Part shown: positions 56,201 to 64,000 of the stretch, piece after piece
Position numbering within the stretch: position 1 is the stretch's first letter
Layout: the number at the start of each line of letters is the position of its first letter
Assembly: GCA_041398225.1 (NCBI GenBank)
Contig: JAWKVD010000005.1
Location: forward strand, 124,001-188,000
DNA from: JAWKVD01 sp041398225
GTDB taxonomy: Bacteria; Pseudomonadota; Alphaproteobacteria; Caulobacterales; Hyphomonadaceae
Reading direction: 5' to 3'
DNA: 64,000 nucleotides
Translations under genes and position numbers: made by a program
Notes under the pieces: model-generated
Databases searched by the model: none
What the model was told of the DNA's origin: nothing
The model's input: the letters and a program-made list of their open reading frames with translations, nothing else

Positions 56201-56784
56201 AGATTTCCGGTCGCATGGGTCTTCAGATGGAGGAACACGCCGACCTGGTGGCCGCCATCGCCAAACTTCGAGAGGGCGTGGAAGCGCTCAACGAGGAAGG
56301 CCGCGCCCGATTGCTGGAGGCTTATGAGGCGGTCAATGAGCATTTCAAATCGCTCTTCACCGCCCTTTTCGCCGGCGGCGAGGCGGAACTCCGTCTGACG
56401 AACGCCCCCGATCCTCTGGACGCCGGTCTGGAGATCTACGCCAGCCCCCCGGGGAAGCGCTTGGGCGCGCTCACCCTGATGTCTGGCGGCGAGCAGGCGC
56501 TTACCGCCACAGCGTTGATTTTTGCAGTTTTTTTGTCAAGGCCTGCCCCGATTTGCGTACTGGACGAGGTCGACGCCCCACTCGACGACGCCAATGTCGA
56601 CCGCTTCTGTCGTCTGCTCGACGAGATGCGCAAGCGTACCCACACCCGCTTTACCGTCATCACGCACAACGCTGTGTCGATGTCGCGGATGGATCGTCTG
56701 TTCGGCGTTACGATGCAGGAGCGAGGCGTCTCGCGGCTGGTATCGGTTGATCTGGAGGCCGCTGAGCGCCTCGCCGCAGCCTGA
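53296..56784 (+). CDS. smc: Chromosome segregation protein SMC
   Basis: This 1162-residue ATPase forms the core of the condensin that compacts and separates chromosomes. The N-terminal head has Walker A GPNGCGKSNL (from 31). Two long alanine/arginine/glutamate-rich coiled coils (about 170-500 and 660-950) flank a hinge (about 515-630). The C-terminal head has the signature LMSGGEQAL (1061 onward) and Walker B ICVLDEVDAP (1086 onward). Translation begins at TTG after CGGAG, giving MHVTGLRIAGFKSF, the expected N-terminus. The partners ScpA and ScpB are not in the window. Confidence 0.97.
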   Translation: MHVTGLRIAGFKSFVDPVEVPIEEGLTGIVGPNGCGKSNLLEALRWVMGATSARAMRGGEMDDLIFAGTTERPAREIAEVSLILDNSARTAPSEFNDEDVIEVRRTLRRGAGSSYRINGRTVRARDVQILFADASTGANSPALVRQGQISELINSKPENRRRILEEAAGIGGLAARRHEAELKLKAAETNLERLNEVMAEIERQANSLKRQAGKARRYRALSDEIAAVEARLGAARWRGAVTEHAQAATDIAHIQSEIERTVAAVARTATDELNARSAIDPLRAAETEAAGQAGALKLQQARLESERDAARETLRRLEADTARLNEEETRIGAELEDARKRAELTRNDLSALPPENPQEEAAHIAALNERVDTVRRALAETETEADTLRTKLARAEANAAAARHAVASETRRIERLDAEIARATSDLRALGDLDALTERLAIARAESEETGRRAHAAQEALAAATRNVEAARKEEERLTPPLHTAERRVRELEAELAGLDRLIRESADTAPAVIDRMDTHGLERALAAALGADLEASEDSSASAYWSGRSAEAAAPLPEGAEPLSAIAHSPAALHAVLSQIGLVDRNDGDRLQAYLRVGQALVSREGDLWRWDGFVRRNDAPLPAAEHFAHRARRAGAMDELKRAQADLQAAADARQAASAALTGAELTLIGLRRRTPDFSREATRTREAELRAEQDVERLKLRRAALESALERLTPEREAAAAAIEEARAQEAQAPTDTDREAVTAINARLAALRQDERAATAELDAFTRERERAAAVRHKLAADNAEWTRRGDTAAARLETVAGQLEAARKMLAEAADAPERLQKRLDALADQVSAAEDARRQAADRFAVAETALRQAEFASRQARDSSAATRESLARAEARLEAAARREAEIAETVRAAFDRDLEDLEALVASIAPENDSSGGDPEPAPPASAGDPAALDARLAQLRRDRDNLGAVNMEADEQLAEISGRMGLQMEEHADLVAAIAKLREGVEALNEEGRARLLEAYEAVNEHFKSLFTALFAGGEAELRLTNAPDPLDAGLEIYASPPGKRLGALTLMSGGEQALTATALIFAVFLSRPAPICVLDEVDAPLDDANVDRFCRLLDEMRKRTHTRFTVITHNAVSMSRMDRLFGVTMQERGVSRLVSVDLEAAERLAAA

Positions 56785-56940
56785 AACCGACAGCTGGAAG
56801 CGTCCTTACCTAACGTCAGATTCCGCTATTTGGGGACGATCTAGGCTCGCATCGCTAGGTCGGTTCGGCTGCGGCGTAATCTCGCAACCATTAGCTTGGA
56901 ATTTCAAGGCGCTAGTACACAGCCGATCGAATTTGAGCGC

Positions 56941-56969
56941 TTGCGCCCGCAAACTGCCCTCTATATAGG
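56941..56969 (+). promoter_or_regulatory. Promoter candidate for the ATP synthase F0 operon
   Basis: TTGCGC is separated by 17 nt from TATAGG, with an overlapping TATATA. It lies about 85 nt before atpI in the 268-nt gap after smc. The -35 matches that of the tRNA-Ser promoter in this window. Confidence 0.45.
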
Positions 56970-57052
56970 TGCGCCGCGGTCGGACGCGTGCGTCCGAACG
57001 TGCACAGGGCTGGACTGACCATTTCCTCCTGCCGCGACCGACGGGTGCTTGA

Positions 57053-57391
57053 ATGGGCGACGATCTGAACAAACGGATCGCCGACGCCCAGGCCAGACTT
57101 GACGCGAAATCGCGTCCCCCGAAGGCGTCGACAGGCAAGGGCGTGGGCCAGGGAATACGGATGGCGTCGGATTTCGTCGCCGCCGTGATCGTGGGTCTGG
57201 CTCTGGGCTGGGGCGTCGATTTCTTGTTCCACACCTCTCCGTGGGGCCTGATCGTCTGCCTCTTGTTGGGTTTCATCACCGGTGTGCGGAACGTGGTCGC
57301 CCAAGCGATAGCGGCGCAGAAGCAGGCCGGGCAGACGGACACAGCCGCCGGAAACGGTGCAGGCGAAACGGACGAAGGCGACGGCGCATGA
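57053..57391 (+). CDS. atpI: ATP synthase-associated protein AtpI
   Basis: This 112-residue membrane protein has two hydrophobic segments (about 40-58 and 64-84) and a charged N-terminus MGDDLNKRIADAQARLDAK. It helps assemble the c-ring or carries Mg/Ca in the ATP synthase system. The segment GIRMASDFVAAVIVGLALGWGVDFL is typical. It is the first gene of the F0 operon and overlaps atpB by 4 nt. Confidence 0.92.
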   Translation: MGDDLNKRIADAQARLDAKSRPPKASTGKGVGQGIRMASDFVAAVIVGLALGWGVDFLFHTSPWGLIVCLLLGFITGVRNVVAQAIAAQKQAGQTDTAAGNGAGETDEGDGA

Positions 57392-58161
57392 TGGTCTCCA
57401 CCGACCCGATGCATCAATTCCAGATCGAGCGCTTGGTGCCGATCGAGATCAACGGCTGGGATCTGTCGTTCACCAACTCCGCGCTCTGGATGGTGCTGAG
57501 CGTGCTCGGCGTGATTGTCTTCCTCGCGCTCGTCACCGCCAACCTCAAGACCGTTCCGGGCCGCGCCCAGTCGCTAGCCGAGATCTGGTATGGTTTCGTC
57601 AACGGCATCGTTAAGGACGTGAACCACGAGGACGGAAAACCCTTCGTCCCGCTGGTGTTCACGATCTTCTCGTTCATTTTCGTCGCCAACATGCTGGGCA
57701 TGATCGGCTTCGGCCCCTTCCATGTCTTCACCACCACAAGCCATGTCGCCGTTACCGGCGCGCTGGCGCTCTTCACCGTCGGGCTCGTCGTTGTCGTCGG
57801 CGTCTGGAAAAACGGCTTCAAGTTCCTGAAAGTCTTCGTGCCGTCAGGCGTGCCGATCTACGTCCTGTGGTTCGTCGTCATCATCGAAATCTTCTCCTTC
57901 CTGTCGCGTCCGCTCTCCCTCGCGATGCGTCTCTTCGCAAACATGCTGGCGGGCCACGTGGCCCTGAAGATTTTCGCTGGCTTCATCCCGACGCTCGCAA
58001 TCAGCCTCGGCGCGCTGGGCGTCGCGATGGGCGGCCTGCTGGTCCTTCCCCTGGTCATCGGGATTACGGCGCTCGAATTCCTGGTCGCGTTCCTGCAGGC
58101 CTACGTTTTCGCCATTCTCACCTGCGTCTACCTCAACGACGCACTGCACCCGGGACACTAA
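57388..58161 (+). CDS. atpB: ATP synthase F0 subunit a
   Basis: This 257-residue membrane subunit forms the proton half-channels of ATP synthase. The essential Arg lies in RPLSLAMRLFANMLAGHVAL. About six membrane segments are visible. Two adjacent ATG codons (57388, 57391) can serve as start; the first overlaps the atpI stop. The F1 genes are not in the window, as usual for alphaproteobacteria where F0 and F1 are in separate operons. Confidence 0.97.
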   Translation: MMVSTDPMHQFQIERLVPIEINGWDLSFTNSALWMVLSVLGVIVFLALVTANLKTVPGRAQSLAEIWYGFVNGIVKDVNHEDGKPFVPLVFTIFSFIFVANMLGMIGFGPFHVFTTTSHVAVTGALALFTVGLVVVVGVWKNGFKFLKVFVPSGVPIYVLWFVVIIEIFSFLSRPLSLAMRLFANMLAGHVALKIFAGFIPTLAISLGALGVAMGGLLVLPLVIGITALEFLVAFLQAYVFAILTCVYLNDALHPGH

Positions 58162-58243
58162 TCCAACCCACCGCTTGACCCGGACGGTCAATTCGTATTC
58201 ACGACCCCGCAAACACGGGACCCGACTTCTAAGGAGAACCATC

Positions 58244-58465
58244 ATGGAAGGTCTGAACTTCATCGGCGCCGGCCTCGCCTGCTTCGCCATGCTCGGCGCG
58301 GCGATCGGCGTGGGCAACATCTTCGCCTCCTACCTCTCGGGCGCGATGCGGAACCCGTCTGCGGCCCCGCAACAGTTCGGCAACCTGATCTTCGGCTTCG
58401 CCGTGACGGAAGCGCTCGGCATCTTCGGCCTTGTTATCGCGTTCATCCTGATCTTCGCGGTCTAG
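58244..58465 (+). CDS. atpE: ATP synthase F0 subunit c
   Basis: This 73-residue hairpin subunit forms the proton-driven ring. It has two membrane helices with the glycine pattern GAAIGVGN in the first, the polar loop MRNPSAAPQ and the proton-carrying E56 in AVTEALGIFG. An AAGGAG ribosome-binding site lies at ideal distance, fitting the high level of c-subunit needed. A strong hairpin follows the gene. Confidence 0.98.
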   Translation: MEGLNFIGAGLACFAMLGAAIGVGNIFASYLSGAMRNPSAAPQQFGNLIFGFAVTEALGIFGLVIAFILIFAV

Positions 58466-58470
58466 TCTTA

Positions 58471-58495
58471 GGGGGTACGGGGTCCCCGTGACCCC
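58471..58495 (+). other. Intercistronic hairpin between atpE and atpF'
   Basis: GGGGT-A-CGGG and CCCG-TG-ACCCC form a GC-rich stem with a GTC loop, 6 nt after the atpE stop and without a T-run. Such hairpins can protect the upstream mRNA from 3' decay or dampen downstream expression, which suits the higher copy number of subunit c. The function here is inferred. Confidence 0.5.
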
Positions 58496-58548
58496 GTGTT
58501 TCCGAGGGTTCGCAGAACCTCGATCCGCCGTCGATTGGAGCAGCAGAC

Positions 58549-59079
58549 GTGTCGACAGAAGCAGCCGAGCATGCGTCCGGGGGCGGATTTCCGCCCTTCG
58601 ACCAGATAGACACCTTCCCCAGCCAGATCTTCTGGCTGGCGGTGACGTTCGGCGTTCTTTACTTCGCCGTGTCGAACTTCCTGCTGCCCAAACTGCGCGG
58701 CGCCATCGAGGATCGCGAAGCCAAGATCGTAAGTGACGTGGCGGAAGCCGCCGCCACCAGCGCCAAGGCGGACGAAGCCGTCAAGGCGTTCGAGGCGGAC
58801 ATCGCCCGCGCACGCGCCAATGCACGCGAAACGGCGGCCCAGGCCAAGTCAGCGGTTGATGCGGACATCGCCGCCGAAACCGCCAAGGTCGAGGCCGAGC
58901 TGAACCGAAAACTGTCTGAGGCCGAGGCTCGCATCGCCGAGGTTCGTACGGCCGCCATGGCCAACGTGGCCGCCGTCGCCGAAGACACCGCCAGCGCGAT
59001 CGTCGAGAAGCTTACCGGCGTTCAGGCCGATGCAACTCTTCTGAAGAAGGCGGTGACCGCCGCCGCAGCACAAGGCTGA
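58549..59079 (+). CDS. atpG: ATP synthase F0 subunit b'
   Basis: This 176-residue stator subunit has one membrane segment (about 24-45, FPSQIFWLAVTFGVLYFAV) and a long alanine/glutamate/lysine-rich helix. The N-terminal FDQIDTFPSQIFWL is typical of b'. It starts at GTG with GGAG upstream. It pairs with subunit b, encoded 13 nt downstream, a duplication shared by alphaproteobacteria and cyanobacteria. Confidence 0.93.
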   Translation: MSTEAAEHASGGGFPPFDQIDTFPSQIFWLAVTFGVLYFAVSNFLLPKLRGAIEDREAKIVSDVAEAAATSAKADEAVKAFEADIARARANARETAAQAKSAVDADIAAETAKVEAELNRKLSEAEARIAEVRTAAMANVAAVAEDTASAIVEKLTGVQADATLLKKAVTAAAAQG

Positions 59080-59092
59080 GACAGAGGCTGAT

Positions 59093-59632
59093 ATGGAGCA
59101 CGACGTCCACGCCGCCGCCGAAGCCGCCCACACGGCCGCCACGCCGCTCTTCCAGGACCCCGCGACCTGGACCGGCATCGCGCTGATCATCTTCCTCGCC
59201 ATCCTGGTGTGGAAGAAGGTGCCTGCCGCAATCGCCAAGTCGCTCGACGACCGCGCCGCCAAGATCGCCGGCGAACTCGCCAACGCCGAGGCGCTCCGCA
59301 AGGAAGCCGAAGGAAAACTGGAAGACGCGAAGAAACGTCAGGCCGAAGCGGAAGAAGAAGCCAAGGCGATTGTCACTGCCGCGAAGCGCGAGGCCGAGAT
59401 TCTCGCCGCCGACGCCGCCAGCCAGCTTCAGGACTCGATCGCCCGGCGCCAGAAAATGGCCGAGGATCGTATCGCCCGCGCGGAAGCCGACGCCCTGCGC
59501 GACGTGAAGGCCGCTGCAGTCGAAACCGCCTCGCGCGCCGCTGCTGCGGTCCTGACGGAACAGCTCTCGGGCAAGGCTGCAGACGACCATTTCGCCAAGA
59601 GCCTCGATGCGGTGAAGAAAGCCCTGTCCTAG
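59093..59632 (+). CDS. atpF: ATP synthase F0 subunit b
   Basis: This 179-residue stator subunit has a membrane segment (about 20-40, TWTGIALIIFLAILVWKKVP) and a long coiled helix that contacts F1. The motif KKVPAAIAKSLDDRAAKIAGELANAEALRKEAE is typical of alphaproteobacterial b subunits in position and composition. It is the last gene of the F0 operon and converges on queF. Confidence 0.94.
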   Translation: MEHDVHAAAEAAHTAATPLFQDPATWTGIALIIFLAILVWKKVPAAIAKSLDDRAAKIAGELANAEALRKEAEGKLEDAKKRQAEAEEEAKAIVTAAKREAEILAADAASQLQDSIARRQKMAEDRIARAEADALRDVKAAAVETASRAAAAVLTEQLSGKAADDHFAKSLDAVKKALS

Positions 59633-59688
59633 GGCTTCTGCGTCTCAGGCTTCTCCGCCCGTTCCCCCTCGCGTCAAGGCTGTAGGCT

Positions 59689-60156
59689 TCAGCCGCGCCC
59701 ACGATAATGGGCGACGCCCGTGTCGGGCAGCCATAGACCTTCGGGCGCAACGCCGGTCTGCCAGAACACATCGATGGGGATGCCCCCGCGCGGATACCAG
59801 TATCCGCCGATACGCAGCCAGGTCGGCGACAGCGTTTCGACCAGGCGCTTCCCAATCGCCAACGTGCAGTCCTCGTGGAACGCACCGTGATTGCGGAACG
59901 CGGTCAGGTAGAGCTTCAGGCTCTTGCTCTCCACCAACCAGTCACCCGGTGCGTAGTCGATCACGAGATGGGCAAAATCGGGTTGCCCCGTCACCGGGCA
60001 CAATGAGGTGAATTCAGGCGCAGTGAATCGAACGAGGTAAAGCGTGCCCGGATGCGGATTTGGAATCCGCTCAAGAACCGCCTCCTCAGGCGAGTTGGGC
60101 GCGGCGACATTCGCGCCAAGTTGTTTCAGTCCTGTAATGTTCGACGGGTCGTTCAT
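59689..60156 (-). CDS. queF: NADPH-dependent 7-cyano-7-deazaguanine reductase
   Basis: This 155-residue short-type QueF reduces preQ0 to preQ1 in queuosine synthesis. The catalytic pair C53 and D60 lie in SLCPVTGQPDF, and the QueF motif reads ESKSLKLYL. Length matches the unimodular (Bacillus-type) enzyme. GluQ-RS, which modifies queuosine in tRNA-Asp, is encoded at 21693-22565. Other que genes and tgt are not in the window. Confidence 0.95.
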   Translation of the reverse strand: MNDPSNITGLKQLGANVAAPNSPEEAVLERIPNPHPGTLYLVRFTAPEFTSLCPVTGQPDFAHLVIDYAPGDWLVESKSLKLYLTAFRNHGAFHEDCTLAIGKRLVETLSPTWLRIGGYWYPRGGIPIDVFWQTGVAPEGLWLPDTGVAHYRGRG

Positions 60157-60502
60157 GCGCGCTAGATCGCCTGTCTGTGTCTTTCGGGCAATACCTCACC
60201 CGCCAATACAGCTGAGGTGAAGAGAATTAACCCATGTGAAATTGGGCGAACTACTTATCACACACGCTGTTTCTGCTGTCCGCAACGACCTTCCCCGCCC
60301 ATTTTCCGTGCAGGGACAAGTTGGCGCGCACTCAGATTAAGCGGTGTCGCATCGCGCTTTCGCACGAGCGGCATTCGGTTTGAGGTGTGTCGGAATCGAC
60401 CGCCAGAGTGAAGCTCAACCGGCGCCGGTCAGGTCTGTCGGTAGAGGAAATCCCCGGCGTCCAACAGGCGCCGTGCTTGGGGAATAAAAAAGGAAGAATA
60501 GC
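60157..60502. other. Divergent intergenic region, queF and porin
   Basis: About 345 nt with no credible gene. A TTAACCCAT sequence at 60227-60235 resembles a CtrA half-site but has no partner. The last 25 nt contain an A-rich leader and AAGGAAG ribosome-binding site for the porin gene. No clear promoter or structured RNA was recognised, so a long untranslated leader is possible. Confidence 0.4.
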
Positions 60503-61153
60503 ATGCGTCACCTCTTGGCTCTTGGAGCACTTGCTCTCGTCGCGACTCCCGCTTTCGCGCAGGAAGTCTCGGTTTCGGGCAACGTCGCTCTGACTACCGA
60601 CTACCACTGGCGGAACGTCACCCAGTCGAACCAGGACATCGCCATCCAGGGCGGCCTTGATGTCGATTTCGGCAACGGCTTCTCGCTTGGCACCTGGGCT
60701 TCCTCGGTGGACTTCCAGGACGAGCCCGACGACACCAACGTCGAAGTCGACTTCTACGGCGCTTACGGCTGGTCGGCTGGCGGTGCGGACTTCTCTGTCG
60801 GCGCCATCTACTACACCTACCCGGACGCTGAGGATTCGGACCTCAACTTCTTCGAACTGAACGCCGGCGTCTCGAAAGAGTTCGAAAGCGGCGTCAGCCT
60901 CGGCGGCACGATCAACTGGGATCCGGATAACGAAACCGTCTACGCCGATTTCTCCACCGGCTACTCCTTCAGCGACGCGTTCTCGGTCGACGCCGGCTAC
61001 GGCAAGTACCTGGACGGCTTCGGTGAATACGGCGGCTGGAACCTCGGCGGCACGTGGTCTGTGATGGGCGTGGATCTCGACCTGCGCTACTACGACAACG
61101 ACATGTCCGGCGACAACGACAACGTCGTCTTCTCGATCGGGAAGTCCATGTAA
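60503..61153 (+). CDS. TorF-like outer-membrane porin
   Basis: This 216-residue beta-barrel protein has a signal peptide ending ATPAFAQ. The mature start VSVSGNVALTTDYHWRNVTQSN matches the family of small porins with a 'TTDY.wRG..QS' opening (TIGR02001/TorF-like). Alternating polar/hydrophobic strands and a C-terminal VVFSIGKSM follow. It is strongly acidic, with many Asp. Highly ordered codon use and a good ribosome-binding site suggest strong expression. The substrate is unknown. Confidence 0.85.
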   Translation: MRHLLALGALALVATPAFAQEVSVSGNVALTTDYHWRNVTQSNQDIAIQGGLDVDFGNGFSLGTWASSVDFQDEPDDTNVEVDFYGAYGWSAGGADFSVGAIYYTYPDAEDSDLNFFELNAGVSKEFESGVSLGGTINWDPDNETVYADFSTGYSFSDAFSVDAGYGKYLDGFGEYGGWNLGGTWSVMGVDLDLRYYDNDMSGDNDNVVFSIGKSM

Positions 61154-61225
61154 TCAGGCCCGCCTCGCTTGCGAGGCGGTTGCTTCTGACGGAACGGACA
61201 GGTCGGCCGAAAGGCGGATCAGGGG

Positions 61226-61260
61226 AAGCCGCCGCGACATTCGCGGCGGCTTTCTTTTTG
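61226..61260 (+). terminator. Intrinsic terminator after porin gene
   Basis: AAGCCGCCGCGA pairs perfectly with TCGCGGCGGCTT around a 3-nt loop, followed by TCTTTTTG. A weaker hairpin (CCGCCTCGC/GCGAGGCGG, 61160-61179) lies just after the stop, giving a double terminator. Confidence 0.88.
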
Positions 61261-61317
61261 TCGCTTGCTCATACGCCCCGGCGTCGCGAAACTTCGAACG
61301 ATGTCGACTGAAGAGGG

Positions 61318-63042
61318 ATGGACGGAACTGGAGACGCAAACGACTTGACGCCAGCCGAGGCTCTGCAACCCGCCATCATCTATCTCGGCGCCGGACTGGC
61401 GGCCGCTTTCGCTTCGCGTGCGGCGCGCCTCAGTCCGGTGATCGGCTACCTCATCGCCGGCGTCTTCATCGGCCCTTCCGGCTTCCGTCTCGTTGCCGAA
61501 AACGAAACGACGCACTTTCTCGCCGAACTCGGCGTCGTCTTCCTGCTCTTCGACATCGGGCTGCATTTCTCCCTGCGCGAGATACAGACACGCCGCACGG
61601 ATATACTTGGTCTCGCTCCGCTTCAGATCGTTCTGTGCGGACTGGGCTTCGCCGCTGTCGGTCTCGCGGTGGGCTTCGAGCCGCCGATCGCCGGCGTGGT
61701 CGGCGCCTCGCTCGCACTGTCCTCCACCGCCGTCGTGTCTCGACTACTGTCCGACCGCAATCAACCCGGATGCCCGATAGGGCGATCCGCGACCGCGATC
61801 CTCGTCGCGCAGGATCTGGTCGCGATCTTCATTCTGGTCTTCGCAGCCGCCCTACGCGGCGCGCCCGATGCGCTGGGCCTCAGCCTCATCATCGCGGTGT
61901 TCAAGGCGTTGGTGGGCCTCGCCGTTGCGCTGGTCGCGGGCCGCTTCATCGTCCGACCCGTTTTCGACGCTCTCGCCCGAACAAACAATCAGGAAGCCTT
62001 CACCGTCGTCGCCCTGTTCATCGTCCTGGCCGCCAGCGCCGCCAGCGCGAACGCCGGACTCGCGCTCACCACTGGGGCCTTCCTTGCCGGCATGGCCCTA
62101 TCGGAAACGCCCTACCGCCATGTCGTCCAAAGCGAAGTGAAACCCTTCCAGAGCCTGCTGTTGGGTCTCTTCTTCATGTCCGTCGGCATGAATGTGAACC
62201 TGCCGTTGATGCTGTCGCGCTGGCCCGCCGTACTGCTCACCGCGCTTACAATCATGATTCTGAAGACGGCTCTGATCATCCTGGCGGCACGTCTTGCTCG
62301 CTGGTCGGTTCCGGGCGCGACCCAGCTTGGCTTCCTGCTCTCCCAAGGCTCGGAGTTCACGCTCGTCATTGTCGGCATTCAGTCGGTTGCGCTGTCGATG
62401 TCGAGCGACTGGTCCAGTTTGATCGTCACCGCGGTCGCCGTGACCTTGATCGTCGCGCCCGTGTGGACGGCGGCAGGCGTCTGGCTCGCTCACCGCCTGG
62501 CCGAACGCGCCAAGGCCAACCCCGCCCCAACACCAGAGCCTGAAGGCGGTCCGCCGGTCATAATCCTTGGCATGACGCGCGAGGGACGTCTCGCGGCGGA
62601 CGCGCTTAAGGACCATCATCTCCCCTATATCGGCCTCGACTCGGACCCGCAGCGTTTTGTCGCCGCCGCATCGGATGGCTACGCCGTCGTCTATGGCGAC
62701 GCGCGCGACATGTACCTGCTCGACCAGATCGGAAAACACGGCGCACGCGCTCTGGTCATAGGGGACCCGCACGCCGAACCGCCCAGCATCCTCGCACGCG
62801 CGCATATCGGCGCACCAATCGCCTTCGCCGCCGCCGAAACGGCGGCCGCGCGCAAACAACACCTGGCTGCGGGTCACCGCGTACACATGTCGCTAGCTGA
62901 ACCGCGCGGCGTCGAACTGGTCGCCGACCTGCTGGCTCAACTCGGCGTCGATCAACACGAAATCGCGGTCTGGATAGCCGATCAGACCGAACGGCGAGGC
63001 CTCACCGCCCAGGGGCCAGACACTGAGACAGAAGTCGCCTGA
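61318..63042 (+). CDS. CPA2-family cation:proton antiporter with TrkA-N domain (KefB-like)
   Basis: This 574-residue inner-membrane antiporter has about twelve or thirteen membrane segments (about 15-400), with FIGPSGFRLV and FLLFDIGLHFSLRE near the start and ALSSTAVVSRLL in the core. A cytoplasmic nucleotide-binding RCK/TrkA-N domain follows (about 415-560), including PVIILGMTREGRLAADAL and VVYGDARD. It exchanges K+ or Na+ for protons and resembles glutathione-gated KefB/C, though no KefG/F ancillary gene adjoins it. Confidence 0.9.
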   Translation: MDGTGDANDLTPAEALQPAIIYLGAGLAAAFASRAARLSPVIGYLIAGVFIGPSGFRLVAENETTHFLAELGVVFLLFDIGLHFSLREIQTRRTDILGLAPLQIVLCGLGFAAVGLAVGFEPPIAGVVGASLALSSTAVVSRLLSDRNQPGCPIGRSATAILVAQDLVAIFILVFAAALRGAPDALGLSLIIAVFKALVGLAVALVAGRFIVRPVFDALARTNNQEAFTVVALFIVLAASAASANAGLALTTGAFLAGMALSETPYRHVVQSEVKPFQSLLLGLFFMSVGMNVNLPLMLSRWPAVLLTALTIMILKTALIILAARLARWSVPGATQLGFLLSQGSEFTLVIVGIQSVALSMSSDWSSLIVTAVAVTLIVAPVWTAAGVWLAHRLAERAKANPAPTPEPEGGPPVIILGMTREGRLAADALKDHHLPYIGLDSDPQRFVAAASDGYAVVYGDARDMYLLDQIGKHGARALVIGDPHAEPPSILARAHIGAPIAFAAAETAAARKQHLAAGHRVHMSLAEPRGVELVADLLAQLGVDQHEIAVWIADQTERRGLTAQGPDTETEVA

Positions 63043-63142
63043 GCCGGGGTGCGCTCACCGCGCCTTCATGTTTTCCCGAGGGATGCTGGCGCGAACCACA
63101 CAAAATCTGGCATATCATACCTCATTCTGGCTGGAGATGAGC

Positions 63143-64000
63143 ATGAAGATCGGCGTACCCAAGGAAATCAAGGTACAAGAGTTCCGGGTCGGCCTTACGC
63201 CGGAAAGCGTGGCGGAACTGGTCCGTGCAGGTCACGAGGTTCTCGTCGAAACGGGCGCGGGCGTCGGCTCGGGCGCATCGGATGACCACTACCGAAAGGT
63301 CGGCGCGACCATCCTGGACACAGCCGATGACGTCTTTTCGGCCGCCGAACTGATCGTGAAGGTGAAGGAGCCTCAGCCCCTCGAATGCGACCGGCTTACG
63401 CCGAAACATACCCTCTTCACCTATCTCCATCTCGCGGCCGACAAACCGCAGGCGGAAGCCTTGATGGCCTCCGGTGCGACCTGCATCGCATATGAGACCG
63501 TAACGAACCGCGCGGGCCGCCTGCCGCTGCTGCAACCGATGAGCCAGGTCGCCGGGCGCATGTCGATCAATGTGGGAGCCTATGCGCTCATGCGCACCCG
63601 CCGGGGACGAGGACTGCTTCTGGGCGGCGTGCCCGGCGTGCCGCCCGCCAAGGTGGTGATACTGGGCGGCGGTGTTGCGGGTACGCACGCTGCAGAGATG
63701 GCCGTTGGCGCACGCGCCGACGTGACCGTGTTCGACCGCTACATGCCGCGCCTGGAGGAGCTCGACGACCAGTTCGCCGGCTCCGTAAAAACGGCCTTCT
63801 CCACGCCCGCCGCCGTCGAAGCGGCGGTGATCGAGGCTGACCTTGTCGTCGGCGCGGTTCTGATCCCCGGCGTATCGGCGCCCAAGCTGGTGACGCGTCC
63901 CATGCTGAAGGAGATGAAACCCGGTGCAGTCCTGGTCGATATCGCAATCGATCAGGGCGGTTGCTTCGAGACCTCACATCCAACCACGCACGACGATCCC
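63143..64000 (+). CDS. Alanine dehydrogenase / NAD(P) transhydrogenase alpha-like, 5' part
   Basis: The first 286 residues are present; the gene runs off the window. It has the start MKIGVPKEIKVQEFRVGLTP, catalytic Lys in VKVKEPQPLE and His in FTYLHLAADK. The NAD-binding Rossmann segment VVILGGGVAGTHAAEMAVG follows. The order and sequence fit alanine dehydrogenase, which interconverts alanine and pyruvate with NAD. Transhydrogenase subunit alpha shares the fold but usually has another start pattern. The ATG at 63143 has GGAG six nt upstream; ATG at 63137 is also in frame. Confidence 0.93.
   Translation, partial: MKIGVPKEIKVQEFRVGLTPESVAELVRAGHEVLVETGAGVGSGASDDHYRKVGATILDTADDVFSAAELIVKVKEPQPLECDRLTPKHTLFTYLHLAADKPQAEALMASGATCIAYETVTNRAGRLPLLQPMSQVAGRMSINVGAYALMRTRRGRGLLLGGVPGVPPAKVVILGGGVAGTHAAEMAVGARADVTVFDRYMPRLEELDDQFAGSVKTAFSTPAAVEAAVIEADLVVGAVLIPGVSAPKLVTRPMLKEMKPGAVLVDIAIDQGGCFETSHPTTHDDP

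Noticed and set aside
60227..60235. TTAACCCAT as a CtrA site before the porin gene
   Set aside because: Only a half-site with a mismatch and no TTAA at the right spacing; the same sequence also occurs near mutY/dciA by chance.

Overview
This window is a continuous GC-rich chromosomal segment of an aerobic, Gram-negative alphaproteobacterium. The gene families and gene order point to the Caulobacterales, perhaps a Hyphomonadaceae-like lineage; this is inferred, not shown by a marker gene. Supporting signs are the rplU-rpmA-obgE-proB-proA block, the mutY-dciA-dsbA-smc-atpIBEF'F block, a CtrA-type TTAA-N7-TTAA box, TTGCGC-type -35 elements, large TonB-dependent receptors and ethylmalonyl-CoA pathway enzymes. 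I see no phage, insertion sequence, CRISPR array or plasmid functions.

Layout. 0-5.3 kb: signalling genes. A receiver protein with a degenerate kinase-like tail sits behind the CtrA box. It is followed by a CheB-CheR-PAS fusion that breaks off inside a PAS domain and runs out of frame into the remains of a secreted-protein gene. 5.3-15 kb: a crotonase; a minus-strand TonB receptor / alpha-beta hydrolase / gamma-glutamyltransferase operon; and a LysR regulator divergent from a class III aminotransferase and a BKACE enzyme. 15-24.7 kb: housekeeping genes (tRNA-Ser, L21, L27, ObgE, proline synthesis, GluQ-RS) mixed with three acetyltransferases, a methyltransferase, a DMT exporter and a MarR regulator. 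24.8-36.5 kb: carbon and lipid metabolism, with a frameshifted ethylmalonyl-CoA mutase, a FadL channel, a semialdehyde dehydrogenase, a second TonB receptor, an amino-acid permease, a D-amino-acid transaminase and crotonyl-CoA carboxylase/reductase.

36.5-50.7 kb: accessory and envelope functions. These are a DUF805 protein, an AraC regulator, a lone receiver, a Met/His-rich lipoprotein, an M20 peptidase, an EF-hand protein, a Rieske oxygenase / esterase / PQQ-cytochrome dehydrogenase run, a PiT-like membrane protein, a dienelactone-hydrolase-like lipoprotein, cysteine synthase and TerC. 50.7-59.6 kb: the conserved mutY, dciA, dsbA-like, smc and ATP synthase F0 block. 59.7-64 kb: queF, a TorF-like porin, a CPA2 antiporter and the 5' part of alanine dehydrogenase.

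How the genes work together. Ccr and Ecm are two signature steps of the ethylmalonyl-CoA pathway for acetyl-CoA assimilation, and the FadL channel next to ecm would supply fatty acids. GluQ-RS and QueF both belong to queuosine-tRNA metabolism, though they are unlinked. ObgE and ProB are translationally coupled, and the F0 genes form an operon with a hairpin after the c-subunit gene. No clearly new multi-gene defence or mobile system is visible. The most unusual points are the truncated CheBR fusion with its microhomology junction, the single-base frameshift in ecm, the catabolic clusters of unknown substrate, and several palindromic operator candidates.
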